Shown: positions 8,459-18,348, counted from the first letter of the stretch. The stretch: 43,803 nucleotides of DNA from Staphylococcus sp. GSSP0090 (GCF_013391405.1 NZ_JACBFD010000014.1:1-43803), one strand, 5' to 3'. The notes: a model not told the origin generated them from the letters alone. Program-made: numbers and translations.

Positions 8459-9630
8459 ACAATACTGCCTCCATTTTTTCTTTGTCTCGTAATCAAGCTA
8501 AATACGATAGCGATCATACATGTACTTAACCCCATGATGATAAAAGTTTCTATAATTCCTATAAATTCTGCCAAAAAGCTCATGATCATTGCGCCTAAAG
8601 GAATCATACCTCTGTCCATCATGACGACACTGAGTATTTTACCTCTGTTTTCAGCCTTCACTCGATGCTGGAAATATATTCTATTCGTTGTTCGCGCCCA
8701 CTGGCTAAAAAGACCTATAAAGAATATAGACGTAAATAATAACCAAGTTTGACTGCTAATCGTACAAAGCAGTGCAATTCCGAATAGAACTGAACTTACA
8801 TAATACATTTTCACCATGGAGACTTTCTCTAATATATTAGGTAAAATAATCGTTGCGATAATGCCACCTATAGCGCAGCACGTCATAGCACTACCAAAAA
8901 TAGTCACTTGATTAGGAAATGTCTTATCCGTTAATACGGGTAATAATGTTGTATAGGTAAATCCAGTTGCCATAATCAATAACGATGTCACAAAGATTCT
9001 GGATCCTTCAATATTTTCTCTAAAATAAGTCATCACATACTTAATACTTACATCTGTATTTTCCTTTGTCATTATATGCTCACTAAAGTTCAAAGGCAAA
9101 CAAAGTATGAGTGATATGAAATAGCAAACAGCTTGAACGCCAAAACTAATTTCTGCATTATAGGTAGCCATGATAAAACCTGCGATAGCCGGCCCAATCG
9201 ATCTACAGATATTTATAATAAATGAGTGATACGCAACAGCTTGTGTTGTCGTTAACCTTTGAGTTAAATCAGGTAGCACCGCTTGACGAACTGGTGTTTC
9301 AATAGCACTCATAATGCCTCGTCCAAGTGCATAAATCAAAAATACAATTATAGGTAATTTAGTATGTTGAAATGTTAAAATGCAAAGTATAGCCGTTAAG
9401 ATAAACAATGCAGTTACGGATATCTTTAAAAGTTTACCCTTTTCGCATCTATCAGCCAAACTTCCCGCCCATACACTTATGAGTAAAATAGGTACGAGTC
9501 GGAAAAAGTTAATCAATCCAAGATAAATTGCGTTATGATATAAAGTAAATACATACCAATTCAACGTAATCTGTCCAATCCAATTCCCTAAAAACAGTAA
9601 GAATGAGCTTGGAAAAAAATACTTTGCCAT
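8455..9630 (-). CDS. sfaA: Staphyloferrin A exporter SfaA (MFS)
   Basis: A 391-residue major facilitator transporter with about twelve membrane segments, expected to export staphyloferrin A. The loop between helices 2 and 3 has GSLADRCEKGKLLK, the classic GxLaDrxGrr motif A of drug and siderophore antiporters; SIGPAIAGFIMATYN resembles the antiporter motif C region. It starts with MAKYFF after a good AGGAGG site and leads the sfaABC operon. The gene is divergent from sfaD, sharing a 103-bp control region with a near-perfect Fur box. Confidence 0.9.
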   Translation of the reverse strand: MAKYFFPSSFLLFLGNWIGQITLNWYVFTLYHNAIYLGLINFFRLVPILLISVWAGSLADRCEKGKLLKISVTALFILTAILCILTFQHTKLPIIVFLIYALGRGIMSAIETPVRQAVLPDLTQRLTTTQAVAYHSFIINICRSIGPAIAGFIMATYNAEISFGVQAVCYFISLILCLPLNFSEHIMTKENTDVSIKYVMTYFRENIEGSRIFVTSLLIMATGFTYTTLLPVLTDKTFPNQVTIFGSAMTCCAIGGIIATIILPNILEKVSMVKMYYVSSVLFGIALLCTISSQTWLLFTSIFFIGLFSQWARTTNRIYFQHRVKAENRGKILSVVMMDRGMIPLGAMIMSFLAEFIGIIETFIIMGLSTCMIAIVFSLITRQRKNGGSIV

Positions 9631-9651
9631 GTAATTCCTCCTGTTTTTTAA

Positions 9652-9680
9652 TTGATAATAATTATCATTATCGATATTAT
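9652..9680 (+). promoter_or_regulatory. sfaD promoter
   Basis: -35 TTGATA (9652-9657), 17-base spacer, -10 TATTAT (9675-9680), with the Fur box inside. The sfaD ATG lies 54 bases past the -10. Confidence 0.7.
9654..9672. promoter_or_regulatory. Fur box between sfaA and sfaD
   Basis: GATAATAATTATCATTATC matches the 19-base classical Fur consensus at 17 positions. It covers the spacer of the sfaD promoter and lies just downstream of the sfaA -10, so one Fur dimer site could silence both divergent promoters. Confidence 0.88.
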
Positions 9681-9682
9681 GG

Positions 9683-9711
9683 ATTATACAAATATCTTAT
9701 ACGTTTGTAAA
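9683..9711 (-). promoter_or_regulatory. sfaABC promoter
   Basis: Minus strand: -35 TTTACA (9706-9711), 17-base spacer, consensus -10 TATAAT (9683-9688). The start point would fall at the edge of the Fur box. Confidence 0.7.
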
Positions 9712-9733
9712 ATAATTTTTTTAGAGGTGCATT

Positions 9734-11689
9734 ATGAATACCAAAAGAAATGACAACAATTTAATTGACAAACTAACTAATGACGAACAATATGCATTGT
9801 CTTATATACAATCTGTTCATCCTGCTTGGGCAGAAGCATTTAATTCCATACTATTAGAAAGTCGCGATAAAATTTCACAAAGATTAATCACTTCCATGCA
9901 TAGAGAGAATCTAGTTAATTGCCGTGATTACAGTGAAATTATTGATATTAACCAGTTACCTTTCTCGATAGATACACCGCATACGAATGTCTTGAAAATT
10001 TCATTCCCACAAGCTCAAAGACAGTTATATGCACCTATTTTAGGTCAACATGCATTCGATAGAATTAACGTTACTGGTCCGTTTTATTTTGCACAAAATA
10101 ATGAATATGATCGCGTATTACATCCAAGTGAAGTATTATCGTGTATCCTATTAGAAGCGCCTCACTTAGATAATAAAGCAAGTATGCAGTTTAAAGAGGA
10201 TATGGATAATAGCGTAGCTAATATGGCTATAGCCTTAAGTTACCAAGCGTATACATTGACTGATTATAATGAACCTTTGTGTGAACTGATTTTCTCATCT
10301 GATGATCCATATTTAAGATCTGAACAAGCAGTTGTAGAAGGCCATCCATTACATCCCGGTGCCAAACTCAGAAAAGGTATGACACCTGAAACTGCTATTG
10401 CTTATTCTTCTGAGTTTGCAAATAACATCAAAATGCAATTTATATTAATTCATAAAAAGATTGCTAAAGCACAAACTTTAAATAATGATTATAATGAGTC
10501 AGTCTATAAATGTTTTAATGGGCTACGTGATGCAGCAGTTAGCTCACTCTCTAATGATGATGTTAATCATTATTACGCTATGGCTGTACATCCATGGCAA
10601 TATGATGAAATTTTAAAACAAGACTATATTCACGAAATTGAACAAGGACTCATTATACCTATTGATTATGAACTAGATTATTTTGCAGGTTTATCATTTA
10701 GAACACTAATGCCTAAATTACCTGAAACATTACCACACATAAAATTATCAACGAATGTGCACATTACTGGAGAAATTCGAACTTTATCTGAACAGACGAC
10801 AATTAATGGCCCACAAGTTACAAAAATATTAAATGATATTAAAGACAAAGACCATCTGTTCCATAACATTATGGCAGATACGATTGATGAACTTGCGGGG
10901 ATACATTTTTATAACTCGCAAGATGCACAGTCGTTACAAACCATTAAAAGTGAACAATTGGGCACACTATTTCGTGAAAATATTTATAATATCATCCAAA
11001 GCAACACCACACCGATGATTCCATCAAGCCTTGTTGCAAACTATATCAACCATAGTGAAATGCCTATATGGACATTAATAAAAAAATACGCAGAAGCGCA
11101 TCAACTAGAAAATTATGAAGAAGCAAGTATGGCATGGATGCACGCTTATGCTAAAGCGTTAATAGATTTAGCCTTACCATTATATGTCAAATATGGCATC
11201 GCTTTAGAAGCGCACTTACAAAATTCAATTGTGACTTTTAAACACGATAGCTCTATAGATAAGATGTATATTAGGGATTTTGAAGGATTACGTATCGATG
11301 AAAAATACCTCAATAGCATGGGTTATGCTACAGATACATTTCATGAAAAATCATTAATATTAACGGATCAATCTCAAACAGTATTTAATAAGGTATTCTA
11401 TTCAAGTATCCAAAATCATCTCGGTGAACTTATAGTAGCAATTGCTCAATCGAGCGAAAGTAAAACTTTAGAGTCTTTAATTTGGTCCATGATTAGTCAA
11501 ATACTCCATGAAAAACTTCATGAAATCTCACAAACGATGGATAATTCGTCTAGGATTAAATCTATTGAATCTATTTTATTTGCCTCAAAAATTGATTATA
11601 AATGTGTGACAACAATGAGATTAGAAGATGAAGCTGACTATTATACGTATATCAAAGTCGATAACCCACTTTATCGCCCTGAAGCTTAA
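9734..11689 (+). CDS. sfaD: Staphyloferrin A synthetase SfaD (NIS, IucA/IucC family)
   Basis: A 651-residue siderophore synthetase; S. aureus SfaD performs the first condensation, of citrate with D-ornithine. It shares its motifs with SfaB: EGHPLHPGAKLRKGM, AVHPWQYDEIL, LSTNVHITGEIRTLSEQ, GIALEAHLQNSIVTF and MYIRDFEGLRID, so the two are paralogues of one fold. The N-terminal 60 residues are an extra extension compared with SfaB. The start ATG follows AGAGGTG at 9 bases. It is transcribed alone, divergently from sfaABC, and ends before a strong bidirectional terminator. Confidence 0.93.
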   Translation: MNTKRNDNNLIDKLTNDEQYALSYIQSVHPAWAEAFNSILLESRDKISQRLITSMHRENLVNCRDYSEIIDINQLPFSIDTPHTNVLKISFPQAQRQLYAPILGQHAFDRINVTGPFYFAQNNEYDRVLHPSEVLSCILLEAPHLDNKASMQFKEDMDNSVANMAIALSYQAYTLTDYNEPLCELIFSSDDPYLRSEQAVVEGHPLHPGAKLRKGMTPETAIAYSSEFANNIKMQFILIHKKIAKAQTLNNDYNESVYKCFNGLRDAAVSSLSNDDVNHYYAMAVHPWQYDEILKQDYIHEIEQGLIIPIDYELDYFAGLSFRTLMPKLPETLPHIKLSTNVHITGEIRTLSEQTTINGPQVTKILNDIKDKDHLFHNIMADTIDELAGIHFYNSQDAQSLQTIKSEQLGTLFRENIYNIIQSNTTPMIPSSLVANYINHSEMPIWTLIKKYAEAHQLENYEEASMAWMHAYAKALIDLALPLYVKYGIALEAHLQNSIVTFKHDSSIDKMYIRDFEGLRIDEKYLNSMGYATDTFHEKSLILTDQSQTVFNKVFYSSIQNHLGELIVAIAQSSESKTLESLIWSMISQILHEKLHEISQTMDNSSRIKSIESILFASKIDYKCVTTMRLEDEADYYTYIKVDNPLYRPEA

Positions 11690-11755
11690 TACAGAAGTGC
11701 GTTATCATAGATAGTGACAAGTACGTAAGCTTTATAATAATATTCTACACACAAA

Positions 11756-11791
11756 AAAGTACCGATAAAGCAAATGCTTTATCGGTACTTT
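11756..11791. terminator. Bidirectional terminator between sfaD and asp23
   Basis: A 17-bp perfect inverted repeat, AAAGTACCGATAAAGCA (11756-11772) and 11775-11791, with A and T tracts at the ends. It sits between two convergent genes and can stop transcription in both directions. Confidence 0.88.
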
Positions 11792-11815
11792 ATATTTAAG
11801 ATGATACTCAATTAA

Positions 11816-12316
11816 TTATTGTAAACCTTTGTCCTCATTGTTTGAGCTTTGGTTTTTTTCATTCTTTTGAGACCATTCTTTTTTAGTCATTACGTCTTCA
11901 ACGCGCATGTTAACTTCAACCACGTCAAGACCAGTAATATATTTAACTTGTTCTTTAACTAAGTCTGTTACTTTACGGAAGATTTTTGGAGCTGATTCGC
12001 CGTATTCTAATACAACTTTTAAGTCAACAGCAGCTTGTTTTTCGCCAACTTCAACGCTAACACCTTGTGTTACATTGTTGCTGCTACCGAATGAGCTAGA
12101 AATATTATCGACAAATCCGCCTTTCATTTCTAAAATACCACTTACTTCACGTGCTGCAATACCAGCAATTTTTTCAATAACTTCATCTGAAAATGATAAT
12201 TTATTAGTGAATTCAGGTTGTTGATTTTGTTGCTCTTGTCTTTGTTCTTGTTCTTTCTCATTCACACCTGTTTGGTTATCATACGCTTGTTTCGCTTTGT
12301 TGTTATCTACTGCCAT
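11816..12316 (-). CDS. asp23: Alkaline shock protein 23
   Basis: A 166-residue Asp23/Gls24-family protein, about three residues shorter than in S. aureus. Asp23 is an abundant cytosolic protein tethered to the membrane by AmaP and is the standard reporter of sigma-B activity; loss triggers cell-envelope stress responses (known of the family). The glutamine-rich N-terminus (residues about 20-35) and charged C-terminus flank the conserved core with [20 protein letters not shown] and VEYG-type strands ([13 protein letters not shown]). It is the last gene of the opuD2-amaP-DUF2273-asp23 cluster, with ribosome site AAGGAG. Confidence 0.95.
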   Translation of the reverse strand: MAVDNNKAKQAYDNQTGVNEKEQEQRQEQQNQQPEFTNKLSFSDEVIEKIAGIAAREVSGILEMKGGFVDNISSSFGSSNNVTQGVSVEVGEKQAAVDLKVVLEYGESAPKIFRKVTDLVKEQVKYITGLDVVEVNMRVEDVMTKKEWSQKNEKNQSSNNEDKGLQ

Positions 12317-12399
12317 AATACATTCTCCTTTGTTAAATAAAATTTATTTTTTATAATTAATTCATAATCACTACTACTTTGTTACATCATTTTAATCGA

Positions 12400-12639
12400 T
12401 TAACTCCATCGATTTAGGAAATTTAAAAAGTCTTGCTTACGGTCTTTAGTATACCCGATTCCTATTCCAATCAAACATAATACTAAAATTAAAATCGTAC
12501 TCCAAAATCCTAAAGTTAGGAATAAAATCGCAATGATTAAAAATGCCAAGAAGCCGATAATTCTCCATTTAAATGTTTTGAAAAAATCAACCACTTCTTG
12601 TGTAGAATCTTGTCCGTTTTGGTTATTATTGTTAGCCAT
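12400..12639 (-). CDS. Small membrane protein, DUF2273
   Basis: A 79-residue protein with an N-terminal polar tail, two membrane helices (about 28-46 and 48-64) and a basic C-terminus. It belongs to the DUF2273 family, whose genes sit beside asp23/gls24 genes in many Firmicutes. Function unknown; an interaction with AmaP or Asp23 at the membrane is a reasonable inference. The gene lies 12 bases downstream of amaP and has GGAGGG before its ATG. Confidence 0.85.
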   Translation of the reverse strand: MANNNNQNGQDSTQEVVDFFKTFKWRIIGFLAFLIIAILFLTLGFWSTILILVLCLIGIGIGYTKDRKQDFLNFLNRWS

Positions 12640-12651
12640 GATAACCCTCCC

Positions 12652-13188
12652 TTACAACACACGTTTGCCTGAAGTTTTTTGATCTCTAACGTTAACCTCT
12701 AATTTTGAAACAGGTAATTCTGTAAAATGCTCAACATTTTGCTTGATGTCATTTCTAATTTCTTCTGTTAAAGATTTAACCTGAACATCACCAGGAACAA
12801 AGAAATCTGCTTTTAAAGCAATATGTGATTTCTTCTTCTTGTTATAAAGTTTTGCAATTACGTTTGGTTGGCGTATTTGATCATATTGTGTCAGTGTATC
12901 GTAAGCAGATTTTTCAACTGCTTTTCTAGATACATAAATATGACCATCATCAAAATCTTTATAAAGTCCAGGTTTTCTATACGTAGGTTTAAACAAGCTG
13001 AATACTAAAATAAGACCGATAATAATAAGTAATGCGGCTAATCCAATCAGTGTTGGTTCAAACCAATTAAACTGATTAAAATAATCTTGATATTGCGTTA
13101 TTCTTGAATCTTGTATATACATAAAGAGTAAAAAGCCAACAATTACTACGATTAAAAGGCCAAGGATAAAATTCTTAAGTCGTTTCAC
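12652..13188 (-). CDS. amaP: Alkaline shock membrane anchor AmaP
   Basis: A 178-residue protein with two membrane helices (about 7-24 and 46-64) forming a hairpin and a C-terminal cytoplasmic domain related to Asp23 (DSTVEVKV-like fold, here DVQVKSLTEEIRNDIKQNV). In S. aureus AmaP anchors Asp23 to the membrane. I start at GTG 13188 (MKRLKNFILG); the GTG four codons earlier lies inside the AGGAGGTG ribosome site. A sigma-B promoter lies 53 bases upstream of this start. Confidence 0.87.
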   Translation of the reverse strand: MKRLKNFILGLLIVVIVGFLLFMYIQDSRITQYQDYFNQFNWFEPTLIGLAALLIIIGLILVFSLFKPTYRKPGLYKDFDDGHIYVSRKAVEKSAYDTLTQYDQIRQPNVIAKLYNKKKKSHIALKADFFVPGDVQVKSLTEEIRNDIKQNVEHFTELPVSKLEVNVRDQKTSGKRVL

Positions 13189-13240
13189 CTCGTATGACAC
13201 CTCCTATGCTTTGATTATATGTACTTGTCATACAGAATAC

Positions 13241-13266
13241 ATACCCTTACAAAAATGCTTAGAAAC
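13241..13266 (-). promoter_or_regulatory. Sigma-B promoter upstream of amaP
   Basis: Minus strand GTTTCT (13261-13266), 14-base spacer, GGGTAT (13241-13246). This matches the staphylococcal sigma-B consensus GTTTAA-N12-15-GGGTAT with a perfect -10 and would drive amaP, the DUF2273 gene and asp23. Confidence 0.8.
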
Positions 13267-13344
13267 ATTTTTATTGAATTTTATTTTTAACATTTTTTAC
13301 AAAACAAATTTGGTTGCACCATTATATTTTGCTTATTAATAATT

Positions 13345-14904
13345 CTATTCTTTATCTGCTTGATTCGCTTTACGATATTGTAAAAGTTTATCGTCTGAAA
13401 CCATTAATTTATTACTTGGTCTTGGCTTTTCAACAGATAATGATTTAAAAAGTGACCAAATCATAAATATAATGACAACTGAGAAAGGTAATGCTGCGAT
13501 AATTAATAAATTCTGAATAGATTGTGTACCACCAGTATAAATCATAATCATTGCGAATAATGCTAAAATAACGCCCCAACTTACTTTTACAAAACTAGAA
13601 GGATTGATACTTCCTTTAGAACTTAGCATACCTAAGACATAAGTAGCTGAGTCAGCGGAAGTTACAAAGAATATCATAATAACAATTAATGTCACTATAC
13701 TAAGTACAAACCCTAATGGAAAATGTTGCAACGTTGCAAATGTCGCCGTTTCAGTTGCCTCTTTAGCAATATTTGCAATGCCATGTTGTTGTAAATAAAT
13801 TGCCGATGCACCAAAGACTGCAAAAAATAAGAAACAAACAACTGCTGGTACAAATAATACGCCTAGTATAAACTCTTTAATCGTTCTACCTCTTGAGACA
13901 CGGGCAATAAATATGCCTACAAATGGCGCCCATGAGATCCACCAAGCCCAATAGAATATGGTCCATTGTTGTAACCATTGGAATTTTTCTCCCCCTGTTT
14001 GTGGGATACGTAAACTCATATTAAAGAAATTCGCAATGTAGTCACCTAATGAATTCGTGAACGTATTTAATATAGTCAATGTTGGTCCAACACAAAATAG
14101 AACAACCAAAACAATAAAAGCTAAAATCATATTAATATTACTGAGATTTTTTATACCTTTATCAATACCAGACCATGCTGACCATGTGAATAACACAGTT
14201 GCTATAACAATAATAATGACTTGTGTTGTAAAATTCGACGGAATGTCAAATAAGAAATTCAGCCCCTCATTAATTTGTAAAGCACCAAATCCCAGTGTTG
14301 CTGCTACACCTGTTACCGTAGCAATGATAGCCAAGACATCGATGGAACCACCTATAGGTCCCCTCATCATTTTAGTTCCTAATATGGGTGTTAATGTAGC
14401 ACTAACTAAACCTGGATAACCTTTATGAAAATTAAAATAGGCAAATACAAGTCCAACTATGCCATATACTGCCCAAGCGTGAACGCCCCAATGGAAAAAT
14501 GAAAATTGCATCGCTTCATTTATAGCAGTTTGTGTACCTGCTTTATGTAATGGCGTTAAAGTAAATGCATGACTAATAGGTTCTGCAGTTGTCCAAAATA
14601 CTAATCCGATACCCATGCCAGCACTAAATAACATTGCAAACCAAGATTTTAAAGAGAATTCCGGATCTTCTCCTTCTTCACCTAATGTAATAGATGAATA
14701 TCTAGAAAATAATAAATAAACACAAACAATCAATATGAATAATACAAGTAATAAATAATACCAACCAAAATTGACTGCGATAAAATTCGTAATATTTTGC
14801 GTAACCATTTCAAGTTGTTTAGGTAAAACTGCACCATATACCACAAATAGCGTACAAATGCTTAATGCTACCCAAAATACAACGGTTAATTTATTTAGAT
14901 GCAT
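13345..14904 (-). CDS. opuD2: BCCT-family glycine betaine/osmoprotectant transporter OpuD2
   Basis: A 519-residue sodium- or proton-coupled betaine/choline/carnitine transporter with twelve membrane helices. The BCCT signatures are present: GMGIGLVFWTTAEP near residue 95, which lines the substrate and cation path, and the tryptophan-rich YWAWWISWAPFVGIFIAR near residue 310 that forms the aromatic betaine cage. The C-terminus is short and polar, consistent with an osmosensing tail. It sits at the head of the asp23 cluster as in S. aureus, but a 144-bp gap with its own sigma-B promoter separates it from amaP here. Confidence 0.92.
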   Translation of the reverse strand: MHLNKLTVVFWVALSICTLFVVYGAVLPKQLEMVTQNITNFIAVNFGWYYLLLVLFILIVCVYLLFSRYSSITLGEEGEDPEFSLKSWFAMLFSAGMGIGLVFWTTAEPISHAFTLTPLHKAGTQTAINEAMQFSFFHWGVHAWAVYGIVGLVFAYFNFHKGYPGLVSATLTPILGTKMMRGPIGGSIDVLAIIATVTGVAATLGFGALQINEGLNFLFDIPSNFTTQVIIIVIATVLFTWSAWSGIDKGIKNLSNINMILAFIVLVVLFCVGPTLTILNTFTNSLGDYIANFFNMSLRIPQTGGEKFQWLQQWTIFYWAWWISWAPFVGIFIARVSRGRTIKEFILGVLFVPAVVCFLFFAVFGASAIYLQQHGIANIAKEATETATFATLQHFPLGFVLSIVTLIVIMIFFVTSADSATYVLGMLSSKGSINPSSFVKVSWGVILALFAMIMIYTGGTQSIQNLLIIAALPFSVVIIFMIWSLFKSLSVEKPRPSNKLMVSDDKLLQYRKANQADKE

Positions 14905-14937
14905 ATCAAATTAACACACTCCCTATACTTTATGTAT

Positions 14938-14951
14938 GATACATACCCTAT
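14938..14951 (-). promoter_or_regulatory. Possible sigma-B -10 element before opuD2
   Basis: Minus strand GGGTATGTATCATA has the sigma-B -10 and is very like the amaP promoter downstream sequence, but no good GTTTAA lies 12-15 bases upstream, so the call is weak. Confidence 0.35.
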
Positions 14952-15026
14952 CTTTTTGCATATATTCGTTTACTGTTATCAATATTATAAATTAATAATT
15001 ATTAAGCTTATCTTTTCGTATAAAAA

Positions 15027-15074
15027 AACATCTTTTAAATTAAACCATTCTAAATGGTCTATTTAAAAGATGTT
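15027..15074 (-). terminator. Terminator after the 15122 oxidoreductase gene
   Basis: A 14-bp perfect stem, 15027-15040 with 15061-15074, with a second small stem ACCATT/AATGGT inside. On the minus strand it is followed by TTTTTTT. It ends the two-gene oxidoreductase operon. Confidence 0.85.
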
Positions 15075-15121
15075 ATGAGAAATTATTTTAGATGTTTAAA
15101 TAAAACAAATTCGTTTTACAA

Positions 15122-16129
15122 TTAAAGTTTAATAACGAGCTTGCCGATCATACCTTGATTTTCTAATTTGACATGTGCATCGTATAGATGTTCGGTTGTT
15201 AATCCTTCAATCACTTCTGTAACAGTCGGTTTATAAATACCCGCTTCAATCTTTTCAGTTATGTCTGTTAAATAATCGCGATGGATTTGCATATCCTCTG
15301 TTTCATGGATAGGACGTGCGGACATGAACTCGTGTGTGAATGTAATACTTTTTGGCTTGAGTAAATTTAAGTCTTGTTTATCGTTAAATGCTACAATCGT
15401 TGCGATCGTACCTCTAGGTTTTACTAATTCAATCATCTTTTCATAGTACATATCCGTATCAAATGTACAGAAAATATAATCTACTTCGCTTATTTCATAT
15501 TGCTTAAATTCTTCAGCTAAATCATTTTTATGGTTAAGTACAATATCTGCCCCCATGTCTTTAGACCAATTAAATGTTTCTTCACGTGAAGCAGTTGTAA
15601 TAACATTTAAACCATAATGCTTTGCGATTTGTGTAGCGATACTTCCTACACCACCAGCGCCATTAATAATTAGGATAGATTTACCTTTGTTGTCATCTGG
15701 GTTAAATGAAATTTTAAAAACGTCAAACAATGTTTCATATGCTGTAAGTCCTGTTAATGGTAAACTTGCCGCTTCTTCATTTGATATATTATTTGGTTTT
15801 TTAGCAACTAAACGTTCATCTACTAATTGCAATGCTTGATTTGAACCTTGGTATTTAGGTGATCCAGAATAATATACCTCATCTCCGACTTTAAAATGAC
15901 TTACATCTGATCCTACAGCCTCGACAATACCTACGCCGTCATAGCCCAATATGCGTGGTGCATGCTCTACTGGTGTTTTCCTTATTTTTGTATCTACTGG
16001 ATTTACACTTATTGTTTTAACACGAACCTGTAATTCATATTGCTTCGGCTGGGGTGTTTCAGCATCAAACTCGTAAAATAAATTACCTTCATCTAAGTTA
16101 AAATTTCTATCTGCACCAATTGCTTTCAT
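15122..16129 (-). CDS. Zinc-type alcohol dehydrogenase-like / quinone oxidoreductase (MDR family)
   Basis: A 335-residue medium-chain dehydrogenase/reductase. The N-terminal GroES-like domain has [19 protein letters not shown]; the Rossmann domain has [19 protein letters not shown] near 150, an NADPH-binding GxGxxG-type loop. Catalytic zinc ligands of true alcohol dehydrogenases are not evident, so a zeta-crystallin-like quinone or enone reductase is more likely. I start at the ATG giving MKAIGAD because AAGGAG lies 9 bases upstream; the ATG three codons earlier abuts it. It follows the 16150 gene by 20 bases, probably as one operon. Confidence 0.85.
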   Translation of the reverse strand: MKAIGADRNFNLDEGNLFYEFDAETPQPKQYELQVRVKTISVNPVDTKIRKTPVEHAPRILGYDGVGIVEAVGSDVSHFKVGDEVYYSGSPKYQGSNQALQLVDERLVAKKPNNISNEEAASLPLTGLTAYETLFDVFKISFNPDDNKGKSILIINGAGGVGSIATQIAKHYGLNVITTASREETFNWSKDMGADIVLNHKNDLAEEFKQYEISEVDYIFCTFDTDMYYEKMIELVKPRGTIATIVAFNDKQDLNLLKPKSITFTHEFMSARPIHETEDMQIHRDYLTDITEKIEAGIYKPTVTEVIEGLTTEHLYDAHVKLENQGMIGKLVIKL

Positions 16130-16149
16130 AACATGCATCTCCTTATTGA

Positions 16150-17157
16150 TTAGATATTATCCGAAACTTGTATCACTTGTTTACCGAAGTTATCACCAGT
16201 AAATAAGTTTCTAAATGCTTCTGGCACATTGTGGAATCCTTCCATTACTGATGTTTTTGTTTTAATTTTATCTTCCTGTACCCACTGAGCAAGTGCTTTA
16301 CTTGCATTAGCAAAATCATCTGCATAATTTGCTACGATAAAACCTTGCATTAAAGCTTGTGATTTAATAATGATTGGTTGTATACGTGGACCATATTCAA
16401 TTTCTGTATTATTATAACCTGAAATGGCACCACACACCGGAATACGTGCGAATTGATTTAAATGTTTCATAACTTCATCGCCGACAGTACCACCGACATT
16501 TTCAAAGTAGACATCTACACCATTTGGTACTGCTTTCGCCAATGATTCTCCAAAGTCATCTGCCTTATAATCAACACTAGCATCAAAGCCTAATTCATCT
16601 ATGAGATAGTCCGTTTTTTCCTTACCACCTGCAATACCAACAACATAAGCACCTTTTAATTTAGCGATTTGACCAACTACGGAGCCCACAGCACCAGACG
16701 CAGCTGATACTACAACCGTTTCTCCTTCTTGTGGTTTCCCAATTTTTAATAAACCGTGATAGGCTGTTTGTCCTGTCATACCTAATACACTTAAGTATAA
16801 ATATAATGGTATATTCGTTTGAGTGACCTTAATGGCATGTTTGGCTTTTACATTCACAACTTTTTGCCAAGGGAATGTACCTGTAACGATATCTCCTTTA
16901 TCGAATCCCTCCGCATTCGTTTCGGTCACTTTACCAACGATGTGACCATTCATTGCTTCATTTAATTGGAATGGCGTAATATATGATTTACTATCATCCA
17001 TTCGACCTCTCATATACGGATCTACTGAAATATAGAGCGATTCAATTTGTATTTCACCACTAGCTGGTTTGTCTACTTCAACCGTTTCATATTTAAACAC
17101 ATCATCAGATGGTATACCTTCTGGTCTTTTGGCTAATACGATTCTTTCTGTCTTCAT
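16150..17157 (-). CDS. NADP-dependent oxidoreductase (leukotriene B4 dehydrogenase/curcumin-reductase type)
   Basis: A 335-residue MDR-family enzyme of the alkenal/enone reductase group. Typical family features are [10 protein letters not shown] near residue 45, [24 protein letters not shown] near 125 and the nucleotide loop [18 protein letters not shown] near 150; the FENVGG motif (residues about 220) is also diagnostic. It probably reduces reactive alpha,beta-unsaturated carbonyls with NADPH. Start ATG at 17157 has GGAGGC six bases upstream; an in-frame ATG further out would overlap it. It heads the operon with the gene at 15122 and is divergent from the flavin monooxygenase gene. Confidence 0.87.
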   Translation of the reverse strand: MKTERIVLAKRPEGIPSDDVFKYETVEVDKPASGEIQIESLYISVDPYMRGRMDDSKSYITPFQLNEAMNGHIVGKVTETNAEGFDKGDIVTGTFPWQKVVNVKAKHAIKVTQTNIPLYLYLSVLGMTGQTAYHGLLKIGKPQEGETVVVSAASGAVGSVVGQIAKLKGAYVVGIAGGKEKTDYLIDELGFDASVDYKADDFGESLAKAVPNGVDVYFENVGGTVGDEVMKHLNQFARIPVCGAISGYNNTEIEYGPRIQPIIIKSQALMQGFIVANYADDFANASKALAQWVQEDKIKTKTSVMEGFHNVPEAFRNLFTGDNFGKQVIQVSDNI

Positions 17158-17306
17158 TATATTGCCTCCATTCACTCTTTTCTTTTATTCTATAGAGTTA
17201 ATTTCTTTCTATCAATCAAATCGCTTATTTCGTTTTTCCTTCTCATGTTATGATTTGGCTACAAGCTATAAGTTAAACATGTTACTAGAGATTGGAGAAA
17301 TTGATT

Positions 17307-18299
17307 GTGAAACTAAGTATATTAGATTATGTCCCTATATTTGAAGGTCGTAGTGCAACTGACGCACTCAACCACACTGTAGATTTGGCACAATTAGCTG
17401 AACAATTAGGTTATTATCGCTATTGGATTGCTGAACATCATCAAGTATTTTCTGTTGCTTCTAGTGCACCTGAAATGGTCATGATGTCTTTATTGGAAAA
17501 TACTACGTCCATCAAAATAGGAAGTGGCGGAGTCATGTTACCTCACTATAGCGCCTATAAAGTTGCTGAAATATTTAAAATTATGGAAGCACACCATCCT
17601 AAACGTGTTAATCTTGGTACTGGTCACTCTCCAAGTTATAAAAATGTAAATCAAGCATTAAATGAATTCAAAACAGAAAAACCAGATTACCTAACACAAA
17701 TTAAAGATTTAATACATTATTTTAATGATGACATAAATGACGATCATCGATTTAATCACTTACGTGCCACACCCACAATAGACAGCCAACCAGATATGTT
17801 CATTTTAGGTACAAGCAAGACAAGCGCGACACTTGCTGCTAAACAAGGACTCTCATTTGTCATCGCTAATATGGGACAAAATAAAAGTCAACTTCAATCA
17901 GTCATTAATCATTATCGTTTGTTGTTTAAACAATACCATCCTACAAAATCATCCTATGTTCTGATGTCATCATTCGTCATAACTGCTACTGAAATAAGTC
18001 TACGTGAATCTTTAGCACGTGCCTTTCATCTATGGTTACTACGGATTGGCTATTTGAATCAGCCTAAATTTTATCCTTCACTCTCCTATGCAGCCCAACG
18101 AAATTATTCGTCTCGTGAATTAGAAAAAATAGATCAACATCAAAGCAGAGTTATCGTCGGTTCACCGGATGAAGTTGTTTCCAAATTAAAATTAATGATG
18201 ACAGATTTTGATGCGGATGAAATCATGATTCAACCACATGTATACGGTGAATCAAATCGTAAAACATTATTAAGATTGCTAGCTCAAGCTAATGCTTAA
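17307..18299 (+). CDS. Luciferase-like (LLM class) flavin-dependent oxidoreductase
   Basis: A 330-residue TIM-barrel flavin monooxygenase homologous to bacterial luciferase alpha subunits. Visible family signatures: RYWIAEHHQVFSVASSAPE near residue 40, IKIGSGGVMLPHYSAYKVAE near 75 and RVNLGTGHSPS near 105. The substrate is not known; relatives act on alkyl or small organic compounds with FMNH2. I chose GTG 17307 because GGAGAA lies 7 bases upstream; the TTG five codons earlier overlaps that ribosome site. The terminator at 18301 follows directly. Confidence 0.88.
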   Translation: MKLSILDYVPIFEGRSATDALNHTVDLAQLAEQLGYYRYWIAEHHQVFSVASSAPEMVMMSLLENTTSIKIGSGGVMLPHYSAYKVAEIFKIMEAHHPKRVNLGTGHSPSYKNVNQALNEFKTEKPDYLTQIKDLIHYFNDDINDDHRFNHLRATPTIDSQPDMFILGTSKTSATLAAKQGLSFVIANMGQNKSQLQSVINHYRLLFKQYHPTKSSYVLMSSFVITATEISLRESLARAFHLWLLRIGYLNQPKFYPSLSYAAQRNYSSRELEKIDQHQSRVIVGSPDEVVSKLKLMMTDFDADEIMIQPHVYGESNRKTLLRLLAQANA

Positions 18300-18300
18300 A

Positions 18301-18343
18301 AAGCCATTATCTAGCAAAATGAGGCTTAGGTAGATAATGGCTT
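18301..18343. terminator. Bidirectional terminator
   Basis: Perfect 13-bp stem AAGCCATTATCTA (18301-18313) with TAGATAATGGCTT (18331-18343), A run before, TTTTTT after. It separates the convergent flavin oxidoreductase and alpha/beta hydrolase genes. Confidence 0.88.
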
Positions 18344-18348
18344 TTTTG

